From Mesotaenium endlicherianum (taxonomy: Eukaryota; Streptophyta; Zygnematophyceae; Zygnematales; Mesotaeniaceae): a stretch of DNA of 64,000 nt. The notes beneath the pieces were generated by a model. It was not told the origin of the DNA. It saw only the letters and a program-made list of their open reading frames with translations, and searched no databases. Each line of letters begins with the position of its first letter. The stretch's first letter is position 1. This document shows positions 34,099-50,400 of this stretch, piece after piece. Made by a program: the position numbers and the translations under genes. Where the stretch lies: NCBI GenBank assembly GCA_009602735.1, contig WELA01013098.1, forward strand, positions 97,977 through 161,976, written 5' to 3'.

Positions 34099-35556
34099 TT
34101 AGGGCGGACTGCTATGTCGGTTGGCTCGGCTGCGCTTGATGGGTGCTGTTAGACGGTCGAAGCGCGCACGTCTGCCATTGGCAGAAACCCGAGCTGGGAG
34201 CGTGCCGCTCGCAGGAGCGTACAGAGCTTCACACGCGTCGTAGCCGGTGCTGGCGTCGCGAGTGTGTAGGCGGGCAATCTTGGCCTCGGCCGCTAACAAT
34301 GCGTCGCTGAGGGCGTCGTAACTGTAGTGGTCCCGGTTGGGCGTCATCACGACGCTGGTCGTGGCCGTGGTCGCCGTCATTGCTGGTCGTCCGCCAGTGC
34401 GCGGGTTACGCGTGTCCCGTTGGCCTGATGCACCGGAGGAATTGTCTTGAGCACGCCCGTTCTCGAGGCCGCGCTTCAGGCAGACGACCTGCAGGTTGCC
34501 GCCCTTGCCGCAATATGTGCAGTTGCCGGGCTTGCCGTTCTGCGCAAGCGTGCAGTCACGGCGAGCGTGGCCCATCTTCCCGCAAGAGCAGCAGGGGTCG
34601 CTTGTTGTGGCGGCCATAGAGATACGGCGGCGCGGCGCTTCGCGCTGCTGAGTTTGCTTGGGCAGCTGCGAGCGCTGCGGCTGCAGCCGCTGGGGCTGGC
34701 GTGCAGGGGCTGGTCGCATCGTGGAAGATGGCAGCACCGCGGCCTCCTGCCGTATGCCTGTGGATGCAAGGCCCACACGGTCGCTGATATTGCTCTGTGC
34801 GGCTGCCAGGCTCTGCTTCTCGACTGAGAGGTAAGCGTCCTCCAGTGAGTATTTGGAATTCTTGCGGTCGATGAGGGAGGCAATAGCTCTCTCCCTCAGA
34901 CGCGGCTCCACGGCACGCAAGACGATCTCCGCTGCCTCTCGGTTAGTACCCGTGCCCACGTCTCTGTGTAGGTGGGTCAGACGTGGGTATATCATGCGAA
35001 TCGTCTCGTTCTTGCGGCGGAAGAAGTCGTGCAGCTTGTACACCTTCTCCTCGGTGGCGGCCTGGAACTCCTGTCTGAAGACGTCCCAGAAGGCTTGAAT
35101 TGGGTCAGCTAGTGGGGTAGGAACGTCTCTCACCAGCTCCGTACGCGTGAGGATCTCGGTTGCCTTCTCTCGGTAGGTGTCGCGGGCCTCATAGAGAAGA
35201 TAACGCATGAGCGTGCTAAACACCTGGCGCTTAGTGAGCGCGGGCGTCTTGAGCTTAGCGTTCTCAAAGCCAGCCTCGAACTCGGAGATAGTGTCGTCCA
35301 GATCCCAGGTGCCTGGCCTGCCGCTGAAGCTAAAGAGGGAGGCCCTGTCTACCTTTGTATCCTGGTTACCTGCCATGGAGTATAAGTGGTTGTAGTGAGT
35401 CCACTTAAGAGGTGGCTTGGGGACGGCAGGAGGCTGAGGGGGCACCGGGTGCTCCTCCTCAGGGGGATCAGTGATGGTACTGAGATCCGAGTCTGAGTCC
35501 TCGCCACTAACTCCTTCGTAGTAAGCCTGATAAGATAGCCCACTACGGGTAGGCAT
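34099..35556 (-). CDS. Element M Gag-like protein
   Basis: 485 codons begin MPTRSGLSYQAYYEG. There is an acidic N-terminus, then a retrotransposon Gag core at about residues 90-260 (DPIQAFWDVFRQEFQAATEE, FFRRKNETIRMIYPRL), a basic Gln/Arg/Pro linker, and near residues 320-365 a CCHC knuckle (CCSCGKMGHARRDC) plus a second one with His changed to Asn (CTYCGKGGNLQVVC). It would bind and package element RNA. The frame is uninterrupted, unlike the protease-methyltransferase part of the same copy. Copy M2 has no equivalent between its LTR and protease. The stretch 32671-34098 between Gag and protease is GC-rich with only short broken similarity to M2 (for example FAELGVTLEATRQASQLML). Confidence 0.85.
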   Translation of the reverse strand: MPTRSGLSYQAYYEGVSGEDSDSDLSTITDPPEEEHPVPPQPPAVPKPPLKWTHYNHLYSMAGNQDTKVDRASLFSFSGRPGTWDLDDTISEFEAGFENAKLKTPALTKRQVFSTLMRYLLYEARDTYREKATEILTRTELVRDVPTPLADPIQAFWDVFRQEFQAATEEKVYKLHDFFRRKNETIRMIYPRLTHLHRDVGTGTNREAAEIVLRAVEPRLRERAIASLIDRKNSKYSLEDAYLSVEKQSLAAAQSNISDRVGLASTGIRQEAAVLPSSTMRPAPARQPQRLQPQRSQLPKQTQQREAPRRRISMAATTSDPCCSCGKMGHARRDCTLAQNGKPGNCTYCGKGGNLQVVCLKRGLENGRAQDNSSGASGQRDTRNPRTGGRPAMTATTATTSVVMTPNRDHYSYDALSDALLAAEAKIARLHTRDASTGYDACEALYAPASGTLPARVSANGRRARFDRLTAPIKRSRANRHSSPP

Positions 35557-35640
35557 ACGCTGAAGACTTTAATTGCGTGCGGGCAAAGAGAGATCTTTTT
35601 AGAAGTAAGGTGTGTGTACTCTCCAAAGTGAACATCTCAA

Positions 35641-36608
35641 GACTGTAATTTGGTAGGAAAACAACTCATGAAGTCTAGCCCAAAAGATCAATGGAAGCAC
35701 ATCATGATCTTCAAGAGTGGTCCTATGGCAAGGTTTAAGCATGTGACTTTGCTCACCACTTGTGAAGTTCTTCTAGTGATTGGAAGCCAGGAGGGCTTGC
35801 TCTTCATAAGAGAGAGGCTTAGTGGTCCTAAAAACACAAGAGATAAAAATGTAAGCCTTACTGATAACTCTGTGGCTTACAGCTGGCATAATTGGACTTC
35901 TATGTCCTTCTAAGGGCATCTACTCCTATATACTCCCTGCAAAACCGGCGCTGAAGGCGGCGGATTCAAATGCACACAGTCACACTAGGAGGCTCTCCCA
36001 GGTCCACAAAAGTGGAGGCAAGGCACGTTCTAGCTTACCATTGGCTAAGCACAACACACACCAATCAAATATAGTGCAAGTAAGTGAATGCATGGCTCTC
36101 ATTCGCGGAGCTTACCTCAAGTAATGCTACCTAGATAATGCCTCAAAAGTAGATATGAAATGTGAGGAAGCTTCCTCTAAGAATGAGTGATGCAGTCACC
36201 AAGGTATAAATCAAATGGTACTCATATACTATGCTAATACAGGCTAAGTGTACTTTATCAAGCTCGTGGATTTGTATACTAATGGCTAGAGGTCTTTGAA
36301 GTCGCGAAGAGTCAACAATGTGACGATTGGGCACATTGAGTCACAAAGTGGCCTTTGGTGAAATCCGCTAGGGGCCGGTAGGTGGCGCGGACTAGATCGC
36401 GAATATCTCGCTCGACACTTGACCAAATGGCGCGCAACCGATGCCGTTTGGAAGGTGACGCGACGCTCTACACTTTAGCGTCTTGGAATGCTAGCAAAGG
36501 TCAATTTATGAATGCGTGAAGCAAGGTCAAAGTCTGCCTTCCTAGGTCAATGGTAGACGCACGTGTGTCTTGGCAGGGGCGACGGTCCCGACCTAATGAG
36601 TCATGACA
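35641..36608 (-). repeat. 5' LTR and leader of element M copy M1 (inner end approximate)
   Basis: It begins TGTCATGACTCATT at 36608 and matches 17200-17715 and 54372 onward, for example around agaggaaGCTTCCTC. A TATA-like gagtatatagg lies near 35920-35932 on the minus strand and could be the transcription start region. I could not fix the inner end or the primer-binding site. Confidence 0.65.
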
Positions 36609-39600
36609 AAAGTAACAAGGGACAAACTTTTTAGGAGCTGCTTGCCAGCGGTGTTAATCTCGCCTTCCTCCAAAGCAACCTCAACGTTATGAAACAGGGT
36701 CGTCAAACCCGTCATGCTCAACATTTTGGCCTGGTTGCCCTTGGAAAACTTGTACATACCACATCGTCATTCTTGAGCTTCAAGCGCTTGCGCTAATGCG
36801 GAATCTTGACGCTATCACAAGTGTGCGCAAGCTTCTCTTTTGCAAAGTTGCTCAATTCTTCTTGGACTTCAAGAACTGCCTGAGAAATTGCAAATATTGC
36901 AGAAGACGTCAGCGGTGACTATTTATTGTGCGGCTTTGAGTGACCAACAAAATATACCCTACGAAACGTGACATCAAAATCGCTCAAGCTTGTCTGGCAC
37001 TTGACCTTCTAGCCACCCTGTCCACTGCTCGTGCAATGCTCTTAAACGCAAGTAAATTAGTTTGAATTCATTCTGTGATAGATTTTTGTTTTCATTTGCC
37101 ATTGTGCATACCTATACCAGCACTTTCTTGATCTGGGATGCAAAAATATGCACAAGACTCAATTATACATTGACCAACATTCTTTCTTCACCTGCCCTTG
37201 CAAAAAAGTTGAGATAGTGACAGTCACACTTTCCGCAAGTTGCCTCTCTAGCCTACTATTTTTATCTGAACATAATTTATGTGCGCAAGTTTGTTGTCGT
37301 CATTAAGGTGCCCCTCAGGTAACGCTTGTTGAGGAGAGAATCAATAAGAGCCTTTGCTCGTGTGAGCGCTGGCCCGTACGTACATTTGAAAATTTATTTA
37401 CGCATGCAACCCGGGTCGGCGCAAAAGCGTTCGATCAATCGTAGTCGCGTTTTTCCTTCGCAACCGTTCTCTCTCAACCGCCGTAAAATAGGCCCTCGCC
37501 ATGAATTAGGCCTCTTTCGCTTAGAGACTGCGCCCTTTGGGCTTTTTGTGAGCAGTCATGGCGAGGAGAAGCAAGACAAAGCGTCGCCTTGGCCGCTAGG
37601 TAGCTCGTCATGAAGGCGTCCTAGTTATGGAATACGTATTTGGAAAATACGTAAAATGAATACGTATTGCGAAAACGCATTCTATAAATTAGAATACATA
37701 ATACGTATGTGTGTAATACGTTATCAAAGATTCTCGGAAAAATTGGCAGGGCTTATAACTTTCAAATTGCTTAGAAACTTTGAGCGCGACTGGTCGCAAA
37801 TGGTAGAGGACTCAATTTGCTATGATATGAAGGTGGTGTAAAATTGTAAAAAAATCATAGTTACATTTTCAAACCGCCAAAGATTCATTTTACTTCGTTG
37901 GGACGCGTATTTTGCGTATTTTGAAAATACATCGAAATACGTGGTGTAATACGTCGCTTACGGACCAAGATGCAAATATCCCATAACTAGGGAAGGCGTG
38001 GGAATGGACGCTCCGGGCACACCATGCATGAGCTTTCAGCCTCATGGCGCCCGAAACTAGCCATTGAGCGATGGGACAAATCATGTTGGACTATCGAGGC
38101 TCACTTCATATGTCCTTACCTTGAAAAAGGGCGGCTCAAGTATAAGACCCATATTTGTGGTCGTCACTAAAGCTCCCCTCAATTGAAGTTTGTGAGGGCA
38201 AAATCATCAAGGGTCCCAAGCGTGCGCGTTGGATTTCATCGTCGGACGAAAGTGCAGTACGTGCGTTAGGTCGTTCGAAATGGTTCAAAACCGTGCATGG
38301 AGATTAATGGAGAGTTCAACTTGGCCGGGGCAGTGCCTTATACATGTGTACATATGGTGTGTATGCATCAAATTCGTCACACATCATATTTGTCTTACTA
38401 TCTATGGGTTTTTTGTGTGGTGCAGTGACGACTCACGAGCGATAGCTGTTGGCGAGTCGATGGGAGGAAATTGGGCATGGAGAAGAGAGGAAAGGGGAAA
38501 GAGCGATGAGGATGGGTTGGCCCACGCGAATCAAGTGATCTTTTGTGCATGTTTGTCTTCGCATATGTATCATTGAGAGGCAGGCAGAGTTTGTGCTAGT
38601 CATGGGTTTGCCAGCGAGGGTTTACCTTGCCGTGCTTCGATGACTTTTGTTCACGACGAGTGGCCACTTTGTTTTAGAAATATTTTGTGATTATCGCCCG
38701 GGGCGCTTCGTGAGGGGAAGTTTGCTGGCCTCTCAAAGAATTCAAACTTGATTTAGAAAGGGTTAGTTGATTACTTCAATGACACTTGAACAACACACGA
38801 ATGCTTGGAACTCGAGTTTTTTGGGACTTGGCAGACATATCAAGTGCGTTCAATGTAGCACACTCAACACCAGATTAAATGCTTTGTCACGATTTGAATA
38901 ATGCCATATAATCCCCCCACTGGACTTTGCTTAGCTAACTTGAAAATTTGTAGAGCACTTGCAAACAACTGACAATTTTGAACACTCTTGGAGGTCATAT
39001 TTCAAGTTTGTGCAGAAAGCTCTACAAATCATGGAGTTACGCCCCACATACGTTTAGAGCTCAATGGCAGCCATCTTGTACGACCACTAAAACTTATGTC
39101 CACGGCGCATGTTCAATTTAACTCCACATAGTTTCTGATATCGAGCTACTACGTTGTTCCTGAGAGATAGTGAAGAATTTTGTGAGAGGGCTCATCACAT
39201 GTACCCACTCCTGTCCACCTTTTTTGCAAGGTAATTTGTCCTCAAGAGGCCAGAAGGTTTCACTATGTAGACAGTGCTTCTGTATGTGGACATTGTTATC
39301 TTAGATGTTACAAGCAAATAACATATTATTGCATCCAGATTTGGCCTTTTTAGGCAACACAGCTGGAACTCCTGCTTCACAAATATACAGAATTGTGCAT
39401 TGTCCACATTGACAATTCCTTCCAATCAGATAATTTCTGATTGATAATATGCTGTCAAATAGGCACAGCATCTTAAAATAACTTTTATTGCATGGATTGG
39501 CCACATTGACTTCCCTAGGTTGACACAGACACCGAGATTGACCTTGAATACGAAACAAAACCAGCGACCTTAGAGATTTTGACCATACAAAGGGTGACAG

Positions 39601-39831
39601 CGATTTAAAAAAACACAATCTTAGTGCTGCTACCCAGGTACCACCTTACATAAAAGCCGCTAGCACATACATCATCCCTGGCATGAGACAACGTCTGTAG
39701 AAAACTTAACCACGACAATGCCAAACCAAAAAGGCATGAATTGATGGGGTGGATCACAATATTGAGGTAAACAACACAACGAAAGTAGTACATCAAGGAC
39801 CTGCAGCACAGCAGACATACAAGACAAGCAT
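36609..39831. other. Intergenic stretch, no supported genes
   Basis: It contains only short unrelated reading frames with no family resemblance. A MITE occupies 37620-37991. Two loosely similar blocks (near 37296-37360 and 38159-38220, both with cccctca and aatcaa/atcatcaa) may be an old dispersed repeat. No tRNA, rRNA or conserved protein piece was seen. Confidence 0.6.
37620..37991. mobile_element. hAT-like MITE with 8-bp target duplication
   Basis: The 372-bp element has perfect 11-bp terminal inverted repeats (CCTAGTTATGG at 37620-37630, CCATAACTAGG at 37981-37991). It is flanked by an exact 8-bp direct repeat GAAGGCGT (37612-37619 and 37992-37999). An 8-bp target duplication is the hallmark of the hAT superfamily. 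The interior has no ORF and is rich in aatacgtatt palindromes, so it is non-autonomous. Confidence 0.8.
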
Positions 39832-39964
39832 GGCACACTCCCTCCGCAGGTGTTAACCTGGTCAGGTGCAAAGGGACTATCTCAGCCTGCTATGATGCCA
39901 TTTGACTCCATGCAGCACCGAGTACGTGCTTGGAGTCAAAATGGTAGCAAGCACCCCTGGTGCC
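39832..39964 (-). promoter_or_regulatory. TPP riboswitch aptamer in the THIC 3' UTR
   Basis: On the minus strand, P1 is formed by GGCAC (39960-39964) and GTGCC (39832-39836). P2 is AGGGGTGC with the GTCCCT side. The thiamine-pyrimidine pocket CTGAGA is at 39880-39885 (plus-strand tctcag). The P4/P5 part is ACCTGACCAGG-TTAACA-CCTGCGGAGGGA. P3 is extended by a long hairpin, with TGACTCCA pairing to TGGAGTCA around an inner stem, as plant TPP aptamers often have. It lies 683 bases downstream of the THIC stop. In plants such aptamers control splicing and 3'-end choice of THIC mRNA so that high thiamine pyrophosphate lowers expression; that mechanism is inferred here. Confidence 0.92.
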
Positions 39965-40646
39965 GGTAAGAATTAGTATCCATCGTCAAAGCAGATTCTA
40001 CCCGAGAGTACCCGATGTGTGTTTCTCCCTGTAAGTAGTCCTCTTACGAAAGCTGAACTACGGGAGAGTGTACAAAATATTACAACAGGTGAACTGAGAG
40101 CTCTAATAGAATGCAGCAGCTGCAGCAGCAAGGCTCATCTGATCAAGACAGACCACCCATGTTTTTTCATGTCTGGTAGCATCACAGCCAACACCGGAGC
40201 CAAGAGAAGCACAGCACGGAAGGGGCACACAGCACGACCCACAAGCCAGACAGCCTGTGAGCAAGCAGTATGTGCCACCCGGCTTTGTCTGCTTGCCCAT
40301 CCCCGCCCCTCATCAACCTCCATGGTCATGTTAGGCCTGCACAAGGCACAGGCCTCGTGGCACCATTTCCTCCCAGCACTACGGACCAGCGCATGGCTGG
40401 CTGGCTGAATGGCTGCGCACGAACCCAGCCCGGCACAGAGCAGAGAGTGCACACCAACTTGAACTGAGCACATGGCAGGTAGCCAGCAGGCTAGTGCCAC
40501 GTCCAGCAGCAGCAGCAGCAGCAGTAGGAAAATGAGCACACCTGCACGTGCACGCCAGTGGCACAAGCACAGAGTGCTTGTAAACTTTAAAGTAGGTGCA
40601 GGCACATACAGCAGCAGTCGCTCAAGTGCCATTCAGAGCGGCTCAC

Positions 40647-45638
<4,992 letters not shown>

Positions 45639-45779
45639 GGTTGTGTGTTGTACAGAAAACTGTCAAATTGAGGTGGGTTTACACGCTTTCATGACTTGCT
45701 TGCTGCCTAACCTTGAATGTACAAATAGAGGTATAAGCTCTGTAGGGCCACAAGCTGATGGGACCTATGGGGTCACTTA

Positions 45780-45820
45780 CCATAGTACAAGATAGATAAT
45801 TTGTCAACTTTGTACTATGG
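45780..45820 (+). other. Hairpin that competes with riboswitch P1 in the THI4 3' UTR
   Basis: CCATAGTACAA (45780-45790) is a perfect 11-bp inverted match to TTGTACTATGG (45810-45820), with a 19-base loop. The last two G of the right arm are the first two bases of aptamer stem P1 (45819-45824), so hairpin and P1 cannot both form fully. This is a candidate part of the expression platform. Confidence 0.6.
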
Positions 45821-45914
45821 CGCTGGGGGTGCCTGGTCAAGAGCTGAGCTCTCGACAGGCTGAGATTATACCCTTAATCACCTGAACAGGTTAATACCTG
45901 CGGAGGGAAGTGCC
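45819..45914 (+). promoter_or_regulatory. TPP riboswitch aptamer in the THI4 3' UTR
   Basis: P1 is GGCGCT (45819-45824) with AGTGCC (45909-45914). P2 is GGGGGTGCC with ATACCC. A short P3 is capped by GAGCTGAGCTC. The pyrimidine-binding CTGAGA is at 45860-45865. P4/P5 read CACCTGAACAGG-TTAATA-CCTGCGGAGGGA, including the pyrophosphate-binding region. All conserved blocks of the TPP aptamer are present in the right order. It lies on the THI4 sense strand, 180 bases past the stop, so it is a 3'-UTR switch. A possible 5' splice site, GAG|GTGGGT near 45670-45678, has 5 bases complementary to CACCT in P4 (45879-45883); that pairing is speculative. Confidence 0.94.
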
Positions 45915-47462
45915 TCTATTCTTTTCTTTGTCTTGCGCTTGTGGGATGTGAATGTTTGCTTAGTATCTGTCTGACTATTGCTTGCAGTTGACTTTTTTAA
46001 GTATGTGAATGTGTAATCTGTTTGAATGTTGCATGTGAAGTCTTCTGTTTACAAGCATATTGATATTAAATATATGCAGTTATGTAGATGGTATGTCGGC
46101 CAGCATTCTGCCAGTCTGAAGAAATGGATAACTAGGTAGTTAGAATTATCAGTGTAATATAGGTAGTTTGCAATGATCAGTGACAAAATTATTTTTTTAG
46201 ATGAAAATTTTGTTGCATCTTGTCTAATGCTGTTGACAATGTATGTACATATCTGTGGCTTTTTCCACTGCGTGTCCTTAGCATTTGCATCTCGACTATT
46301 GCCCTTCGTAAAATCTGTTTTTTTTTGGGTATACGTGCAAATTGTGCATGAGTCTCTTAACAAGAAAAATTGGATGAAAACTTGAAGCACCTGCTCCTTC
46401 TTTGACAGACTTTAAAAAATAAAAGAAAATATGGTACCTGTCCTTGCTTTTGTAGTTTATAAAAATTGGCACCTAGGCAATCCAAAATAAGAGCATGAGG
46501 TACATGATGTGCACTTATCAGTGACATAAGATATTATCTTCATAACCTTTTTCTGATTAACATCTTATTCGTCCTTTTTCTAATGTTGCTAACTAAGTGT
46601 GTATTTTTCACATTGGTAGTTGTTTTCTGCATCTACGATCTTGTTTACAATGGGCATTTCTTTCTCATGAAGGGGGGAGAAGATGAAAAGGGAGTCTGTT
46701 AGCAGAGACAATTGAGAGGACAATTGAAACAGTCTGAAAAAGCAATCTACACTTGTAAACATCTCAAGTGCACATGTACAAATACCTACAAATAATAAGA
46801 GGACGATTGTTGGGAAATTGGAAACAACTATTTACTGCATGTGTTGTATGCGTAATGAAAAACAGAAAATCATGTGTTTGGTTTATCGTCGTGCGTGTAT
46901 TCCTTTTTGCATCATATCAATGTCGAATGTCAATCGCATCATGTGGAAAAATTCAAAAGGGGAGAACAAAACAAATGACAAAAAGACAATTTCTCACATA
47001 CACGAAATAAAGTGACAATTTCTCACATACACGTAATAAGTGTACCATTTTCTCAGCTGATAGGCAGCATATGTCACCACATCACTGGAAAAGAAACAGT
47101 TAACAATTAAATTTATTTTACAGAATCTTCTAAGGTTGCCACTGCACAACTTATTTGTCCAGCTCCAAGCATGCCCCTATGCTCCAAGTATGCCCCTAAC
47201 CATACTCTCACCATTGAATGCTTTCTGTTGAAAGCACATAAAATAGACTGGAAAACCTAAAACAATCAACGCAAGAGACACGAGGGAGGGGATAATATTT
47301 GACAGAAGAGATGTTGTGATCAAGAACCTGCAAAATAGACATTACCATCCATTAATTGACATCACAACTGTTCACAGTAGACACTAACTACAACAATAAT
47401 CAAGTACAAAATATTTGAATGATGACATAAAGCTATACAAAATAACTTCTAACAATAAATTC
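45915..47462. other. Intergenic stretch between THI4 and the transporter gene
   Basis: It is AT-rich, with no coding segment I can support. It includes the rest of the THI4 3' region. A short imperfect tandem duplication (gacaatttctcacatacacg twice, near 46985-47032) is the only structure noted. Confidence 0.6.
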
Positions 47463-50400
47463 CTACTTCGAAGCTGACCCTAATAGCAATAGCAGTGGGT
47501 TAGACAGGGAAGGTGGGGCATACACAGCAATGAGAATAAGCAGCAAAGGTGTTGCTGGATAAAGGCAAGCTCTGTAAGGTCGACACATATCAGGACGGGT
47601 GCGCCTAAGATGAATTAATGCGGCTGCCACTGCGGCATAGAAAACCCATGCTGCTATTCCGAAGTAGTCCAGTAGCTGCCAACCAAGCCACCCTCACAAC
47701 TTCCAACCACCTTGTGGGGTGGTACCAGCATGATACTACAAGCCTCTACTATGTTTGCTGACAGCCAAGACCAGTGTGACAATGGATAGAGATGCCCCAC
47801 TGCTGCTCTTATCCGGGGGACTTCTACATCCTTCCAATCCAGCCATATATTTCCCACACCTTGCTCTATACATAACGCAATACACATGAAACTCACAATA
47901 TGTTAATAAAACACCTCATCCTACTTTGAGATTAAAAAATGCCTCTTGTCTCCACCAGCCATATAATAAGGTTGCATTAGTATCACGTTGCATGTTAACA
48001 CTAGGCCACGGCGCAAACCTGTAGCAGAAAAGAACAACCTAAGCACAGCTGAAAGTGTAGCGTACCTTCTCGAGGTCGTTGGATGACACGGCCAGCACCA
48101 CGCTAGTCCACACGCCCTGCCCCCACCCGCATGCAGTTGCCCCCCTCCCCTCCNTTCCAGGAACCTGAGCGCACATGCTGCCATCAAGAGAAGAACTTGA
48201 TAAGGGGGGTCAAGGATTCAGTGCCCTCTGTCTGACATGACGTGTGGCAGTTGGCACTGCAATGAGTTGCCAGTGCAGTACATCTGTCAAACTGCGCTGC
48301 GCGATGAGGTAGAGAAGTGTAATTTCCTTACTGACCACAGCAACCAGGGAGGCCGCGGGGGCGCCATTTGGCAAGACAGCGGCCAACGGACGAGGCAGTT
48401 GCCCCTGCCTGGCTGCCGCATACTGCATCACACAAGACAGGCAGACAGAAAGAGGTTTGCCAAAAGAATTAGGATGACGAAGATGATAGAAGTGCTAGCA
48501 TGCTCGTGCGCTCATGCTCTGCTCCACGTGGGTATGTCCCCCAGCCAAGAGCGGTGGCAGCACATCTGCACATGCCATGCGGTTGGGTCGTTGTGCCAGC
48601 TGGAAAAAGGAACCGGTCACTGCTGCTGCAAGGAGGAGGGAAGTGTGTATGCGAGTGGGTGACAGCTGTATGCTTGCAAGCACGCACAAGGTAGCGGCTG
48701 GTGGCCATGAGGGAGCCGTTGGCACAGCCCAGCACGTTGGCCGCCACCAGCAGCGCCGTCACGCGCGCCGCCCACCCGCCCAGCGCACGCTGCACTGTCA
48801 GCACCGCCACCACCTGCGTGCTCTTCACTTCTGCCTCCCCCTCCTCCCCCCTCCAAGTCCTCAATTCGTCACACGCCCTTGTCACACATCCTCTTCGCAA
48901 TGTTTGTCCGTGAAGGATGTGTTCTCTCACAAAATTAAGGAGACCTAGAGTAGACTAAAGAAGGACTTTTGAGTTCCGAGGGACTGATTATATAAGAAGC
49001 CAAATGGCTCGTCTGTGGCCCTTGGTGTGACGCTGCAGGAACTGACTTTGACGTGGAGTGCATTATGTGTCACCCTTTGCTTAGAAACACAACACGAACA
49101 CAGTTTTCACGATACAGCCAAACATAATTTGTCAAGAAAGTTCCAAAAGTTGCCTCAAGACGTCATCTGCACAAGCGGCCTCGAGCGCTGAGGCACTCCC
49201 CCACTTCCCCCCTGGTGCCATTGCCCAGTCATAGACAAGAAGGGGAGGAAGGAGCATGCGTACCTTGAGCAGGAAGAACACAGAGGTAGGCAATGTTGAG
49301 CACCACCTGCTCATCCTCCTCCTCCCAACGTCAGCCAGACCCAAGCTGCTGCTGGTGGTGCTGCTACTGCAAGCTGGAGAGGGCACGTCGCAGCCCTTAC
49401 ATAAACGGCGGCCACAGTGGCCATAGCGGCGGCTATGCAACGCGGCAGGTCGCGCGCGGGCTCCACCAGCTCCTCACTCAGATACACGATGCAGCTCCTG
49501 CCCGCCCCCCATCACGAGCTCCCTTCCAGGTGGAATCGCTGATGATCGTTCATTCTGCTGCTCTGCTAACAATGTAGGAGAAGCTGACATGTTCACATCC
49601 TCATCATCATTGAATGCTGCCTACTATGTGGCTGAAACCAGGTGGTTGTGCGGCGCAGATGACCTACCACCCATCAAAGGCCCAGATTGCGGCAATCAAC
49701 CCCGGGCCCACGTGTCGCCATGATGAGGCGTCGAACGGGGTTGACGCATTCTGGTGTGCAACGCGAGCATCTTGGGCCACAAACGCGGCCGCGGCAACCA
49801 CGATGAGCAGCACCAGCAGCGTCTTGGTCAGCGTCAGCGCATTCTGCAGCCAGCTGCCGGCCTCCACCCCTGCCCCCCCCCCCCNGCAAACTTTCTAAAG
49901 AAGCCTATCGTCAGCTACGCATGCAAATAACTGCAAGCTGCAATGCCCACATAGAGGAAGGTGTATAAGTTGCTGTGGCACGTCATCATTCCTGATTGCA
50001 AGCAGCATCAGGAGAGAGAGAGAGAGAGGGGGAGGGAGGGAGTGTGTGTGTGTGTGCTTGCTTGAGGAGTACTGCTCATGTCTGCCAATGAGGTGCTACG
50101 GGCTGCGGTGGCGTGACAGGTGGCAGCGCATGGCGGACATGGCCACGCCCCGCTGCTACATGGTGTGGGGAACAATCGACGACAAGATCTACGTTGCGGC
50201 CGGCATGTCCCGTCCTACTCTCCAGCCAGAGTGGGAGATCACGTCTGTCGAGGTGTACGATCCTGGCGCCGACACCTGGCGCTTTGTGGCACCTATGACG
50301 GTGCACTCTCGACTGGCCTGCGCCATCACTCATGGCGGCAAGCTGTTGGTCGGGGGCATGGGCAGGACCCGCCCTCAGTCATTCTTGCAGGTCCCCCCTC

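Larger units (their letters stand above)
30007..36608 (-). mobile_element. Element M copy M1: gag, protease and DNMT3-like methyltransferase, truncated
   Basis: Reading on the minus strand: LTR-like leader from 36608, Gag, a degenerate linker, an aspartic protease, a Pro/Arg-rich linker and a cytosine-5 methyltransferase that is cut by the A2 LTR at 30007. GC content is distinctly higher than in the flanking gypsy elements. No reverse transcriptase, RNase H or integrase is seen between protease and methyltransferase, so either they lay downstream of the cut or the element is non-autonomous. Cytosine-methyltransferase-bearing retrotransposons have been reported from charophyte algae, as I recall the literature. 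Confidence 0.8.

Noticed and set aside
30329-34152. Many long open frames on both strands of 30.3-34.2 kb
   Set aside because: High GC removes stops in all frames. Only the frames matching M2 protease and methyltransferase or a Gag core have family support.
37326-37613. 95-codon open frame in the intergenic stretch
   Set aside because: No family resemblance, no splice or promoter context, and composition like its surroundings.
46985-47032. Duplicated gacaatttctcacatacacg
   Set aside because: A single short tandem duplication without further copies or coding context.
48469-48948. Plus-strand open frames across 48.5-48.95 kb
   Set aside because: They are complements of the transporter exon with NGSLMATSRYL on the minus strand.
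50010-50060. GA/GT runs and the nearby CAC, GTCA and GGA runs (50.4-50.75 kb) as functional sites
   Set aside because: Ordinary microsatellites in introns.
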